A stretch of 64,000 nucleotides of DNA, from contig NZ_AP025476.1 of the NCBI RefSeq assembly GCF_024347415.1, positions 682,001 to 746,000 on the forward strand, given 5' to 3'. The position numbers were made by a program, and so were the translations under genes. Under the pieces are notes generated by a model. That model was not told where the DNA came from. It ran no database searches and saw only the letters and a program-made list of their open reading frames with translations. The stretch is from Vibrio crassostreae (GTDB lineage: Bacteria > Pseudomonadota > Gammaproteobacteria > Enterobacterales > Vibrionaceae). Below are positions 30,276-38,904 of this stretch, piece by piece. Every line of letters begins with the position of its first letter. The stretch's first letter is position 1.

Positions 30276-31826
30276 ATGGAACAGACAGATATCACGTCAC
30301 TCATCCCCATTGTGATTACTTTGGTGTTGTCGTTGGCGACAAGGAATGTAGTGATTGGCCTTTTTGCTGGCGTACTCAGTGGTGTAGCTATGCTCACCGG
30401 AATGTTTAGTGAACTAAATCCTCTTGATACCTTTGGAACCATGGTCAAAGGTTACCTAGTACCACAGCTTACGGATAGCTACAACGCAGGTGTGATTATG
30501 CTGTTGGTGTTCATCGGTGGTTTTGTCGCTTTGATGGAAAAGTCCGGTGGCGGCGTCGCGTTTGCAAAGCGAGTGACTCAGTGGGTAAGCAATAAATGCC
30601 AAGCTCAATTGTCAGCATGGCTGGGTGGAATCGTTATATTTTTCTCAGACTTAGGTACTCCGCTAATTGTTGGCCCTGTTTTTCGTCCTCTTTTCGATAA
30701 ACTAAAACTTTCAAGACAGAAGCTAGCATTCATCATCGATTCTACGTCATCACCAGTCGCAATCCTTATCCCTTTTATCGGCTGGGGTGTTTACATCATG
30801 AGTCTGATTCAAAAAGAGTTTACGGCTTTGAATGTCAACATGTCTGACTGGGATGCCTTCATCGGTGCGATTCCTTTCCAGTTCTACGCATTTCTCGCGA
30901 TTTTCATCGTTCCGCTCGTGTCCGTTAAAGGTTTAGACTTTGGACCAATGGCAAAAGCCGAGCGTGATTGCCAAGCGGGAATTAACTCTGGCGTGAATAA
31001 CGAATCACTCAATGCGTTCTCGCATAAAAATGCAAAGGCTTCTTTTGTCTGGGCACCATTGTTAGTGATGTTGGTGGTGTTGTGCGCCATGTTGGTTCCA
31101 CAAGGCTTTCCATTCCAAAAGGTCGCAGGCTCATCATTCAGAGCGGCATTATCTTCGGCTTATTTCTTTGCCGCGATTACCTTGATCTCGCTGATGGCTT
31201 ACTACGGCGTGAGAAAACTGTCGGATGGCGTTTCTGTGTACCTAAAAGGCATGGGAAACATGATGCCAGTAGCGATCATCTTAGTATTGGCTTGGGCGTT
31301 AAGCACCGTCGGTAAAGAGTTGGGAGCAGCGGCTTATATTGCAGAACAAGCGCAGAGCGGTTTCCCATACTGGTTAGTACCTGCGGTCGCTTTTTTGTTA
31401 TCGGCTATTATTTCATTCGCAACGGGTTCTTCTTGGGGAACCTTCGCGATAATGATGCCATTGGTTATTCCAACCGCGATTGCAATAGATGCTCCGCTAC
31501 TCGTCGCAATTGGTGCCGTGTTATCGGGTGGCTTGTTTGGTGATCACTGCTCACCGATCTCTGAAACCACGATTCTTTCTTCAACAGGTGCCGGGTGTGA
31601 CCAGTTTGAGCACTTTAAGACACAACTGCCTTATGCATTGATGAACGGTTCTATCGCTTTAGTGAGCTTTATTGTGGCTGGCTTTACTGGTAGCTCGTTG
31701 GTTGTGTTAGGTGCGCTTGTCGCTCAATTGATTATCGTTACGTTGTTAGCCAAGCGCGATGCGAGTAAAAACGCTTCTTCAGACGTTCAATCTCAAGTGT
31801 CAGAGTCTAAACCACAACAAGCGTAA
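30276..31826 (+). CDS. NhaC-family Na+/H+ antiporter-like transporter
   Basis: Polytopic inner-membrane protein (516 aa) of the NhaC ion-transporter superfamily, with about 11-12 hydrophobic segments. Family-like segments include FFSDLGTPLIVGPVFRP, DSTSSPVAILIPFIGWG, FATGSSWGTFAIMMP and GGLFGDHCSPISETTILSS. The last resembles the conserved re-entrant GDxxSPxSxTT motif. Some members exchange amino acids or organic acids rather than Na+/H+, so the substrate is open. It is monocistronic. Confidence 0.8.
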   Translation: MEQTDITSLIPIVITLVLSLATRNVVIGLFAGVLSGVAMLTGMFSELNPLDTFGTMVKGYLVPQLTDSYNAGVIMLLVFIGGFVALMEKSGGGVAFAKRVTQWVSNKCQAQLSAWLGGIVIFFSDLGTPLIVGPVFRPLFDKLKLSRQKLAFIIDSTSSPVAILIPFIGWGVYIMSLIQKEFTALNVNMSDWDAFIGAIPFQFYAFLAIFIVPLVSVKGLDFGPMAKAERDCQAGINSGVNNESLNAFSHKNAKASFVWAPLLVMLVVLCAMLVPQGFPFQKVAGSSFRAALSSAYFFAAITLISLMAYYGVRKLSDGVSVYLKGMGNMMPVAIILVLAWALSTVGKELGAAAYIAEQAQSGFPYWLVPAVAFLLSAIISFATGSSWGTFAIMMPLVIPTAIAIDAPLLVAIGAVLSGGLFGDHCSPISETTILSSTGAGCDQFEHFKTQLPYALMNGSIALVSFIVAGFTGSSLVVLGALVAQLIIVTLLAKRDASKNASSDVQSQVSESKPQQA

Positions 31827-32485
31827 TTTAAGATTACGAATGGGGAACAGATACGGGATGCGAGTAATCGAGTAACGAAAAGCTCGCTCTCTTGTTCTTC
31901 ATCTCACTTACTCGAACCTAAGTAAGCCTCGTCATTCCCACAGTGAGGGACGAACGTGATAGGGAATCTCTTTAGTGCGCCAAACGTGCTTATATCGAAG
32001 AGGAGATTCCAGGTACCTCGTTCCTCGATTCTGGAATGACGACTGAGAGCTAGATACGGGATGTGAGTAAACGAGTATCGAAGAGCTCGCTCTCTATTGT
32101 CTAAGTTTGATGCTAAGGGGGCGCTTACTCAAATCTAAAGACTCTTTTCGCATCCCGTATCTCGTTACCCGCAACTTTTTCATATGCATATTACTAACTT
32201 CAATCTCAACACGCTCTTCGTATCCCGCTTACTCGAATCTAAAGACTCTTTTCGAATCTCGCATCTCGTTACTCGTATCTTTTTTATAGCGCGATAGGGA
32301 ATTTGTTTACTTATAGTTTCTGTGAATTGATTCGTGTCGTTATGAAACTAATTTTCCATAAGATCATTTACACAATCTTAGTTTTCGATAACTGGATTAC
32401 CTAGTTGAGCGGTTTATAGATTAAAATTTTCTTACAAATTTTATCGATTTTTTTTAATCAACCACTTTAATAAGGTAAATTCGCA
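31827..32485. repeat. Repeat-rich intergenic region
   Basis: A 659-bp gap without a credible gene. Copies of GATACGGGATGCGAGTAA-type units occur at about 31850 and, diverged, at about 32053, each continuing into CGAGTA..GA..AGCTCGCTCTCT. Two inverted-orientation units, CTTACTCAAATCTAAAGACT and CTTACTCGAATCTAAAGACT, start at 32124 and 32228, each about 48 bp. Together they make a mosaic of direct and inverted copies. The gap's last 200 bp, before satP, is AT-rich and holds no recognised site. Confidence 0.65.
31930..32042. repeat. REP/MITE-like palindrome nested in the repeat region
   Basis: It begins CGTCATTCCC and ends GGAATGACG, with further inner complementarity (GGGAATCTC against GAGATTCC). 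It looks like a short mobile palindrome inserted into the older repeat units around it. Confidence 0.6.
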
Positions 32486-33079
32486 ATGTCGACCAAACTA
32501 GCTAACCCAGCGCCACTAGGCTTAATGGGTTTCGGTATGACCACTATTCTTCTTAATATCCACAACGCAGGTTTCTTTCCAATCGATTCAATGATTCTTG
32601 CTATGGGTATTTTTTACGGTGGTTTGAGCCAAGTTATCGTGGGCACAATGTGTTTCAAACGTGGTGACACGTTCGGTACAACTGCGTTTACTTCTTACGG
32701 CCTATTCTGGTTGTCTTTGGTTGGTTTAATCGTAATGCCTTACATGGGCCTACCAGCAAGCCCTGCTGCATTCATGGGTTGGTACCTACTTCTATGGGGT
32801 ATCTTCACTGGCTTCATGTTCATCGGTTCTCTATGCTACCCAGTAGCGAAGCAAGTAGTATTCGGTTCACTAACTATCTTGTTCTTCCTACTTGCAGCTC
32901 GTGATTTCACTGGTAGCGAACTGATCGGCACAATCGCTGGTTTTGAAGGTATCTTCTGTGGCGCTTCAGCTATCTACTTTGCAATGGCACAAGTAATCAA
33001 CAACGAATACGGCCGCACAGTTCTGCCTATCGGTGAGAAGAAAGCACCTCAACTGGCAACACAAGAAATCGCTGCTTAA
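32486..33079 (+). CDS. satP: SatP/YaaH-type acetate-succinate transporter
   Basis: GPR1/FUN34/YaaH family carrier (197 aa, six transmembrane helices). The signature [18 protein letters not shown] is at residues about 7-24. The close match to E. coli SatP continues through [23 protein letters not shown] and the end GRTVLPIGE. Its likely role is proton-coupled uptake of acetate or succinate. It converges with the AGCS gene on a shared terminator. Confidence 0.92.
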   Translation: MSTKLANPAPLGLMGFGMTTILLNIHNAGFFPIDSMILAMGIFYGGLSQVIVGTMCFKRGDTFGTTAFTSYGLFWLSLVGLIVMPYMGLPASPAAFMGWYLLLWGIFTGFMFIGSLCYPVAKQVVFGSLTILFFLLAARDFTGSELIGTIAGFEGIFCGASAIYFAMAQVINNEYGRTVLPIGEKKAPQLATQEIAA

Positions 33080-33137
33080 TACTCTAACTCGGGAACAGTT
33101 AGTTTGTTATAAGCCGTTTATTGGTTATGAATAAAAC

Positions 33138-33173
33138 AAAAGGGGTTAGCCGAAATGGCTAACCCCTTTTTTA
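33138..33173. terminator. Bidirectional terminator between satP and the AGCS gene
   Basis: AAAAGGGGTTAGCC / GGCTAACCCCTTTT forms a 14-bp stem with flanking A- and T-runs. Confidence 0.88.
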
Positions 33174-33240
33174 TGCGTTATTAATAGCGCGAGTTAAAGC
33201 GAGCTACTTGCTAAAGCAATCCATTTGTTAAGGCACAAGC

Positions 33241-34788
33241 TTAAGCTGAAGGTTGCTCTACAGGTTTAGTGTCTGCAGCTTCTGCTTCAGGAGACTTGCC
33301 TGTTTTACGCTTGTACTTCTCTTCCCAGTAAGTTGCACCTTTAATGCCTAGTTTTACAGGGTTGAATGTGTACTCAGTTACGCCTTGTTTCTGCTGTTCT
33401 TCATAGTCAGCTAGAGCTTTAAGCGCAGGCTTAGACATGAAGAAGATGATCAGAATACCCACGATGTTTAACCATGCCATCAAGCCAACACCAACATCAC
33501 CCATTGCCCATGCAAGGTTCGCTGTTTTAACTGTGCCATAGAAAACCGCAGTGATAAGAACAAGCTTAAGTACGAACATCATGCCAGGGATCTTGATGGT
33601 ACGACGTAGGTAAGCAATATTCGTTTCTGCGATGTAGTAGTAAGCAAGAATCGTTGTAAATGCGAAGAAGAACAGAGCAAATGCGATGAATGGCTTACCA
33701 ATGCCTGGTAGTGCACTTTCAATAGCAAGCTGTGTAAATACAGGACCATTCGCACCGATGTTTGCTGCTAGGTTCTGAACAAGGAATACCCCCTCAGCGC
33801 CGCCGTGAACGTTGTATGCACCAGTGATGATGATCATGAACGCTGTAGCAGAACATACTAGAAGAGTATCGATGTAGATAGAGAATGCTTGTACCAAACC
33901 TTGCTGAGCTGGGTGATCAACACTTGCAGCCGCTGCCGCGTGAGGACCAGTACCTTGACCCGCTTCGTTTGAGTAAACACCACGCTTAACACCCCAACCA
34001 ATTGCAGCACCGAAGCCTGCCATAGGTGTGAATGCATCACCAATAATCATTGCGAAAACAGTTGGCACTTGGCTGATGTTTAGCAGAATGATAACGAACG
34101 CGATAATGATGTAAGCCAATGCCATGAAAGGAACAACGATCTGTGTGAAGTTCGCAATACGTTTAACACCACCAAAGATGATGAAAGCAAGGATGATAGC
34201 AACAACAGTACCGGTGAAAATTTTAGCGAAACTGAATGTACCGACAGCTGTTTCAATCATATCACCTGAGCCAAATGCAGCTTCTACAGCATTACCAATA
34301 CTGTTTGACTGAACACCTGGAAGCAAAATGCCACATGCAAAAATAGTCGCGATAGCGAAGATCCATGCGTACCACTTCTGACCCATTGCTTTTTCAATGT
34401 AGTAAGCCGGACCACCACGGAACTGGCCTTCGTCTTCTTCTTTGTAGATTTGCGCTAGCGTAGATTCTGCGTAAGCAGTTGCGGCGCCAAAGAAGGCTAC
34501 AACCCACATCCAGAATACTGCACCTGGGCCACCGAAACCGATAGCGGCAGCAACACCAGCAATGTTACCTGTACCTACACGGCCAGATAGCGAAACGGCT
34601 AGAGCTTGGAAAGACGAGATGCCTTTTGATGAGCTTTTACCTGATAGTAGCAAGCGCCACATTTCAAAGAAGTGACGGATTTGAACAAATCGAGTCATGA
34701 TGGAGTAGAACAAACCTGCACCTAAACATAGGTAGATAAGTACTGGGCTCCAGATTATTCCATTCAAAAAATCAACGAATGACTGCAT
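33241..34788 (-). CDS. AGCS-family sodium:alanine/glycine symporter
   Basis: Na+-coupled amino-acid carrier (515 aa) with about 10-11 transmembrane helices. Family-like segments are SLSGRVGTGNIAGVAAAI, GPGAVFWMW and GWGVKRGVYSNEAGQGTGPHA. A hydrophilic C-terminal tail follows (ending EAEAADTKPVEQPSA). Alanine or glycine with Na+ is expected from the family. The upstream region was checked for a glycine riboswitch, which some vibrio AGCS genes carry, and none was seen. Confidence 0.92.
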   Translation of the reverse strand: MQSFVDFLNGIIWSPVLIYLCLGAGLFYSIMTRFVQIRHFFEMWRLLLSGKSSSKGISSFQALAVSLSGRVGTGNIAGVAAAIGFGGPGAVFWMWVVAFFGAATAYAESTLAQIYKEEDEGQFRGGPAYYIEKAMGQKWYAWIFAIATIFACGILLPGVQSNSIGNAVEAAFGSGDMIETAVGTFSFAKIFTGTVVAIILAFIIFGGVKRIANFTQIVVPFMALAYIIIAFVIILLNISQVPTVFAMIIGDAFTPMAGFGAAIGWGVKRGVYSNEAGQGTGPHAAAAASVDHPAQQGLVQAFSIYIDTLLVCSATAFMIIITGAYNVHGGAEGVFLVQNLAANIGANGPVFTQLAIESALPGIGKPFIAFALFFFAFTTILAYYYIAETNIAYLRRTIKIPGMMFVLKLVLITAVFYGTVKTANLAWAMGDVGVGLMAWLNIVGILIIFFMSKPALKALADYEEQQKQGVTEYTFNPVKLGIKGATYWEEKYKRKTGKSPEAEAADTKPVEQPSA

Positions 34789-35243
34789 GAGTATTTTCCC
34801 TGTTAGTTTTGCTTATGATTGTTTTTCGAACAACACAATACTTCACTTGTAACCCAAGTGTTAAATTATTTAACTGCGCATTAGGATTACTGTGACATAA
34901 AGCAAGTTATAGGGAGGGTTTGTTAATGCTTAGTGCTAATTTGATGATCGTCCTATTTAATCTTATATGCAACTGGTTTTGCTTTCTGGTGTTTTGCAAA
35001 GTGAATAAATAGTGATTAATACAAAAAGGGGGATTTGAGATGCGAATAAAATACGAAATTAATAAAGAGCAGCGGTTAAAGCCGCTAGCATAAACGGCTG
35101 ATATAGGAGTTGTGGGATAAGTAGATTGGAATCTATCACCTGCATCGTGTGAACTAGCAGATATAAGAAACTGTGTTTTTTGAAGATTCGATAATTGCGG
35201 CTTTAAGAATTACTTAGTGAAAGTTGTTAGTTTGATGACTGTT
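34789..35243. other. Intergenic region upstream of the AGCS gene
   Basis: 455 bp, AT-rich, with no credible gene. A small hairpin (AGCGG-TTAAAG-CCGCT, about 35072-35087) is the only structure noted. The AGCS promoter must lie here, but no clear consensus was identified. Confidence 0.4.
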
Positions 35244-36584
35244 TCAAACAACTACGAACCCTCGCTCTTGTAATTCTTGAGCGAACTCAGACTGAGTATT
35301 TGGCTCGCCGTGAATCAAATGCACCTCTTTCTGTTGAGTCGCGATACCCTCTATAAATCGGTAGAGATCCTCTTTATCAGCATGAGCAGAATAGCCAGAC
35401 ATGCCATGAATTTGAGCATTAACCTCAACGTCTTTGTTATCAATAAAAACCTGTTTTTCGCCTTGTTGAAGCTCGCGTCCGAGTGTTCCGTGTGCTTGAT
35501 AGCCCGCTAAAATGACATCGGTGCGTTTATCTGGAAGCAAAGCCGATAAGTAGTTCATGATCCTGCCGCCCTGACACATCCCAGAAGCTGCAACCACAAT
35601 CGCGGGTTCACCTGTCGACTTGAGGCGATTAACGATCTTCTTGTGCATTCTATGCCCATCAACAGTAATGCATTGCTCAAAAGCGAGTGGGTGACGTTTC
35701 ACTTCAAGGCGCTGCTTGGCTTCTTGACCCCATAGCTCTTTAAAGCGTCGGTAGGATCGCGTTACTTTCTCTGCCATAGGTGAGTCGAGGATGATAGGAA
35801 TATCGGCGCTGAGTTGATGCTCAAAGATCAGGTTTTCAATATCAAACAACAGTTCTTGTGTTCTGCCGATACTAAATGCCGGGATCAGGATGACGCCACC
35901 ATCGAGTAACGAACGGTCAATAATTGCTTTGAGGCGTTCAGAGCGTGAAGCAATATCGTCGTGCGTGCTAGTGCCGTAAGTCGATTCGATAAACAGATAG
36001 TCGGCTTGTTGTGGTGGTTTCGGATCCGGCAGCAATGGCGTGTTACTTGGGCCCAAGTCGCCAGAAAAGACCACTACCTCTTGGTTGGGTAACTTAATCT
36101 CAATATAGGCCGAACCTAAGATATGTCCTGCAGGTTGAAAACGGGCATACAGAGTATTTGGCCTATGATGATCTTTTCCGTCGTTTTGCTGTTTCGAGAC
36201 AATTGGAAACCACTCCTCATAAGGCTTAGGAGCAATCAACGAATAAATTTTTTTAAGGATGAGTTTGGATTGTTTATGACTGAGCCCTTGCAGTTTTAAG
36301 CCATCTTCAATCATTAAAGGAGCGAGTTCAGCCGTCGCCTGAGTGCAATAAATCGGTTGGTTAAACCCACTGGCGAGTAACCAAGGTAATCGGCCAATAT
36401 GATCAATGTGAGTATGAGTCAGCAGCAGAGCGTTGAGGTGGGATATTTCAAATTCAATATCGAGAGGGCGAGTGTCTTCCCCCTGAAACAAGCCACAATC
36501 GATGAGTACCGCTTGGCCTGAATCTCTTAATTCGTGACAAGATCCTGTGACAGTATGTTTGCCGCCATGGTGAATCACTTCCAT
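35244..36584 (-). CDS. Metallo-beta-lactamase/beta-CASP RNA-processing nuclease
   Basis: 446 aa, with the MBL motif HTHIDHIGRLP (metal ligands) and VVVFSGDLGPS. The beta-CASP domain contains GRTQELLFDIE and VVAASGMCQGGR, and HGEPNTQSEF lies near the end. It belongs to the YSH1/RNase J-like predicted exonuclease family (COG1236). Substrates in gammaproteobacteria are poorly defined. A two-metal phosphodiesterase acting on RNA is the expected activity. It stands alone on the minus strand. Confidence 0.85.
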   Translation of the reverse strand: MEVIHHGGKHTVTGSCHELRDSGQAVLIDCGLFQGEDTRPLDIEFEISHLNALLLTHTHIDHIGRLPWLLASGFNQPIYCTQATAELAPLMIEDGLKLQGLSHKQSKLILKKIYSLIAPKPYEEWFPIVSKQQNDGKDHHRPNTLYARFQPAGHILGSAYIEIKLPNQEVVVFSGDLGPSNTPLLPDPKPPQQADYLFIESTYGTSTHDDIASRSERLKAIIDRSLLDGGVILIPAFSIGRTQELLFDIENLIFEHQLSADIPIILDSPMAEKVTRSYRRFKELWGQEAKQRLEVKRHPLAFEQCITVDGHRMHKKIVNRLKSTGEPAIVVAASGMCQGGRIMNYLSALLPDKRTDVILAGYQAHGTLGRELQQGEKQVFIDNKDVEVNAQIHGMSGYSAHADKEDLYRFIEGIATQQKEVHLIHGEPNTQSEFAQELQERGFVVV

Positions 36585-36731
36585 CGTTTACTCCCATTGC
36601 TCTATAAAGCCGTTAACGCCTGTTTTTATTTTGCGGGTAAGCGCCAGTAAGTAAAACAAGAACAATGAGAGTTGCGATCGTTGAGTATCTTTTTAAGTAA
36701 TTGAGCGATAACTCAGTGGGTTCGTTGTGAG

Positions 36732-37499
36732 TTAGTTCGTAGAAGAGCGGTCTGAATCCAACTCTGGGTTTTGCTGCGCCTCTAAACGAGCCACTTCGGC
36801 ATCAAGCTCTGCTATTTTCTCTGCCATGAGTGCGTGACAGCGATTGGCCAACTCCCTTGCATCGCTGAGCTTGTATCCGGATACATCGATAGGTTCCAGC
36901 ATCTCGGTAATCGCAATACCGTTGTTTAATCGATTTAAGTCGATCTTATTGTGTGTGGTGCTGGTACACATCGGGGTGATAGGCACACCAGCTTCAATCG
37001 CCATTCGGAAAGCGCCTGTTTTGAATGGCAGTAATCCACGTCCTTTACTACGGGTTCCTTCAGGGTAAACCCAAACAGATAGATCTCTCTGATGAATCGC
37101 TTCCGCCACTTGTTTGATGGTATCGCGTGCTTTGGACTTGTCTTCACGGTTAATCATGATGTTACCGGTGATCCAATACAGCAGACCAAAGAAAGGCACG
37201 TACAACAAATCGCGTTTGCCCAATGAAACAGTGCGTGGTCTTAGCATTCCTGGGTCGGTCACAAAGTCCAATATGCTTTGGTGGTTAGAGATGTAGACGC
37301 TGTTTTCTGGTGTCGGGGCATTGTCGAGGCCGCGCTGCACCAGTTTTACACCGATGATCTTTTGGAGTTGGTTGAACCAACGACAGAAAACGTACACATG
37401 CTTGGGGTTCTTGGGGCTAAACAAGCAGTAAACAAAAGCACATAGAGTGGTGAGAATAATAAACACCGTAGCCAAAATAATACGAAGAACAGCAAGCAC
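36732..37499 (-). CDS. plsC: PlsC-like 1-acyl-sn-glycerol-3-phosphate acyltransferase
   Basis: Membrane-bound LPLAT-family acyltransferase (255 aa) that acylates lysophosphatidic acid at sn-2 in phospholipid synthesis. There is an N-terminal transmembrane helix. Motif I is NHQSILD (HX4D), motif III YPEGTRSKGRG, and PITPMCTS follows. The start is GTG at 37499, preceded by AGGAG. The C-terminus carries a helical Glu/Ala-rich tail. Vibrios may encode several PlsC paralogues, so this may not be the only one. Confidence 0.85.
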   Translation of the reverse strand: MLAVLRIILATVFIILTTLCAFVYCLFSPKNPKHVYVFCRWFNQLQKIIGVKLVQRGLDNAPTPENSVYISNHQSILDFVTDPGMLRPRTVSLGKRDLLYVPFFGLLYWITGNIMINREDKSKARDTIKQVAEAIHQRDLSVWVYPEGTRSKGRGLLPFKTGAFRMAIEAGVPITPMCTSTTHNKIDLNRLNNGIAITEMLEPIDVSGYKLSDARELANRCHALMAEKIAELDAEVARLEAQQNPELDSDRSSTN

Positions 37500-37695
37500 A
37501 ATTCACTCCTTACTCACCACAGATGGCAGTGATTAAATAGTTTTAGATGCTTGAAGTTTTCACTCTATTTAACCGAATTGCAACAATTAACTGTGTTAGG
37601 GGGCTATTTTTAGATCTTTATATAAAACAAGGACTAACAATGGGCATTTGACACACTTATCGAGCTTACACGTGTTCACCAGTAATGGCTCATGA

Positions 37696-38634
37696 TCACC
37701 AATACTGTTTATTTGGATCCGATTTTTCTACCCATTCAGGCTCTTGACGCGATTCCAAGTAGAGTTGTAGGCCGTTATAAGACATGAAAGCTGCAGGGCC
37801 GCCGAGGTGTTCGAAATAGTCGAAATACTCATCTTCGAGCGCACATAGGTGGGCCAAATCTTCAACCTTGTTAGCTAACGCCCATTGAATGGCAAATACA
37901 GGCGCAACTGAGCCTGAAATATTCACCTCTTCGACGTTTGGGTTAAACATTGAATTAGCTTGCTCAAGCAGTATCTCTTCTTGTTCAGACTCTTGTTGTA
38001 GCACCTCTTCGACGATCTCCGAGCGCTTGGTATTAGAGACACTTTTGTTCAGCTTAGCGATTCGCAGTGCGTAGCTAAATCGGTCTGATGAAACGATGTC
38101 GACAAGCTGCGACAACAGCTCTTTGTCTACGCCTGCAGCCTTGGTGAAATAGTCTATACACGAATTGATTGAGGCATAACGAGTACCGTCAAACTCAAAG
38201 CCACTGGTTTCGTCGTATACCTCAAGTGGGATGTCATCAACCGACAAAGGCCAGCCTTTATAATCGACGCGTTGCTTGGCGATTTGATACATTTTCCACG
38301 CGCTGCGCCCAAACCCGCCAAGTGTCGAGCCCGAGAAATCAGAATCAATAAGTTCTTGCTCTGTCCAGTTCTCACCGATGCCAAGGTGCTTAGCGTACTT
38401 GTCTATCAGAGTGTGTTTTATCTGATCGCGCACAGACCAAATTGAGGTCAGATTCTTTGAATAGTTAATTCTCGCACACTCATTACAAGCCGGCAGTGCT
38501 ATCGGTGAATGGCCAATCTTGGCAACAGCCTGCGCTGTCTTAGGGAATTCAACAAGGTTACTGGAAGGTTCACCACAAAACCAACAGGTGTGGCGCAGGT
38601 TGAATGGGGTATCTATGTGTGAGTATGTGTTCAT
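37696..38634 (-). CDS. Hypothetical protein with an N-terminal zinc-knuckle-like motif
   Basis: 312 aa, not recognised as a named family. Near the N-terminus two CxxC pairs (CWFC and CNEC, about 30 residues apart) suggest a zinc ribbon. The rest is soluble and acidic, with a Glu/Gln-rich stretch (EEVLQQESEQEEILLEQ) in the C-terminal half. There are no transmembrane segments. It sits alone between plsC and the methyltransferase-HNH gene. Function unknown. Confidence 0.6.
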   Translation of the reverse strand: MNTYSHIDTPFNLRHTCWFCGEPSSNLVEFPKTAQAVAKIGHSPIALPACNECARINYSKNLTSIWSVRDQIKHTLIDKYAKHLGIGENWTEQELIDSDFSGSTLGGFGRSAWKMYQIAKQRVDYKGWPLSVDDIPLEVYDETSGFEFDGTRYASINSCIDYFTKAAGVDKELLSQLVDIVSSDRFSYALRIAKLNKSVSNTKRSEIVEEVLQQESEQEEILLEQANSMFNPNVEEVNISGSVAPVFAIQWALANKVEDLAHLCALEDEYFDYFEHLGGPAAFMSYNGLQLYLESRQEPEWVEKSDPNKQYW

Positions 38635-38904
38635 TAGTCTTTATCGGCTAGGTGCTTTAGGCGAGTTAATCATCTTCAAACAATTATCTCTGTTCGCACG
38701 TCAGCTTGCACCTTGTTTGTTTTTGTTTTGCTGACGAAACTGATTCATGATGTGACTCGCCTGATGAGCTCATTAGGTAGATATTGATATAAAACAGTCA
38801 CTAACGATAAATGTTGATTGGTGTGGCTGAACTTACATGAGCTGCTAGCAATCGCCCAAGCTCCCCATTACTATTGAGATAGACTCCTTACTCCAATAAC
38901 GCAT

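Noticed and set aside
32107..32289. 60-codon open frame in the repeat region
   Set aside because: It is made of the repeated CTTACTC...TCTAAAGACTCT units and is not a gene.
34789..35243. Glycine riboswitch before the AGCS symporter
   Set aside because: Vibrio AGCS genes can carry one, but the conserved glycine-aptamer core segments were not seen on the minus strand here.
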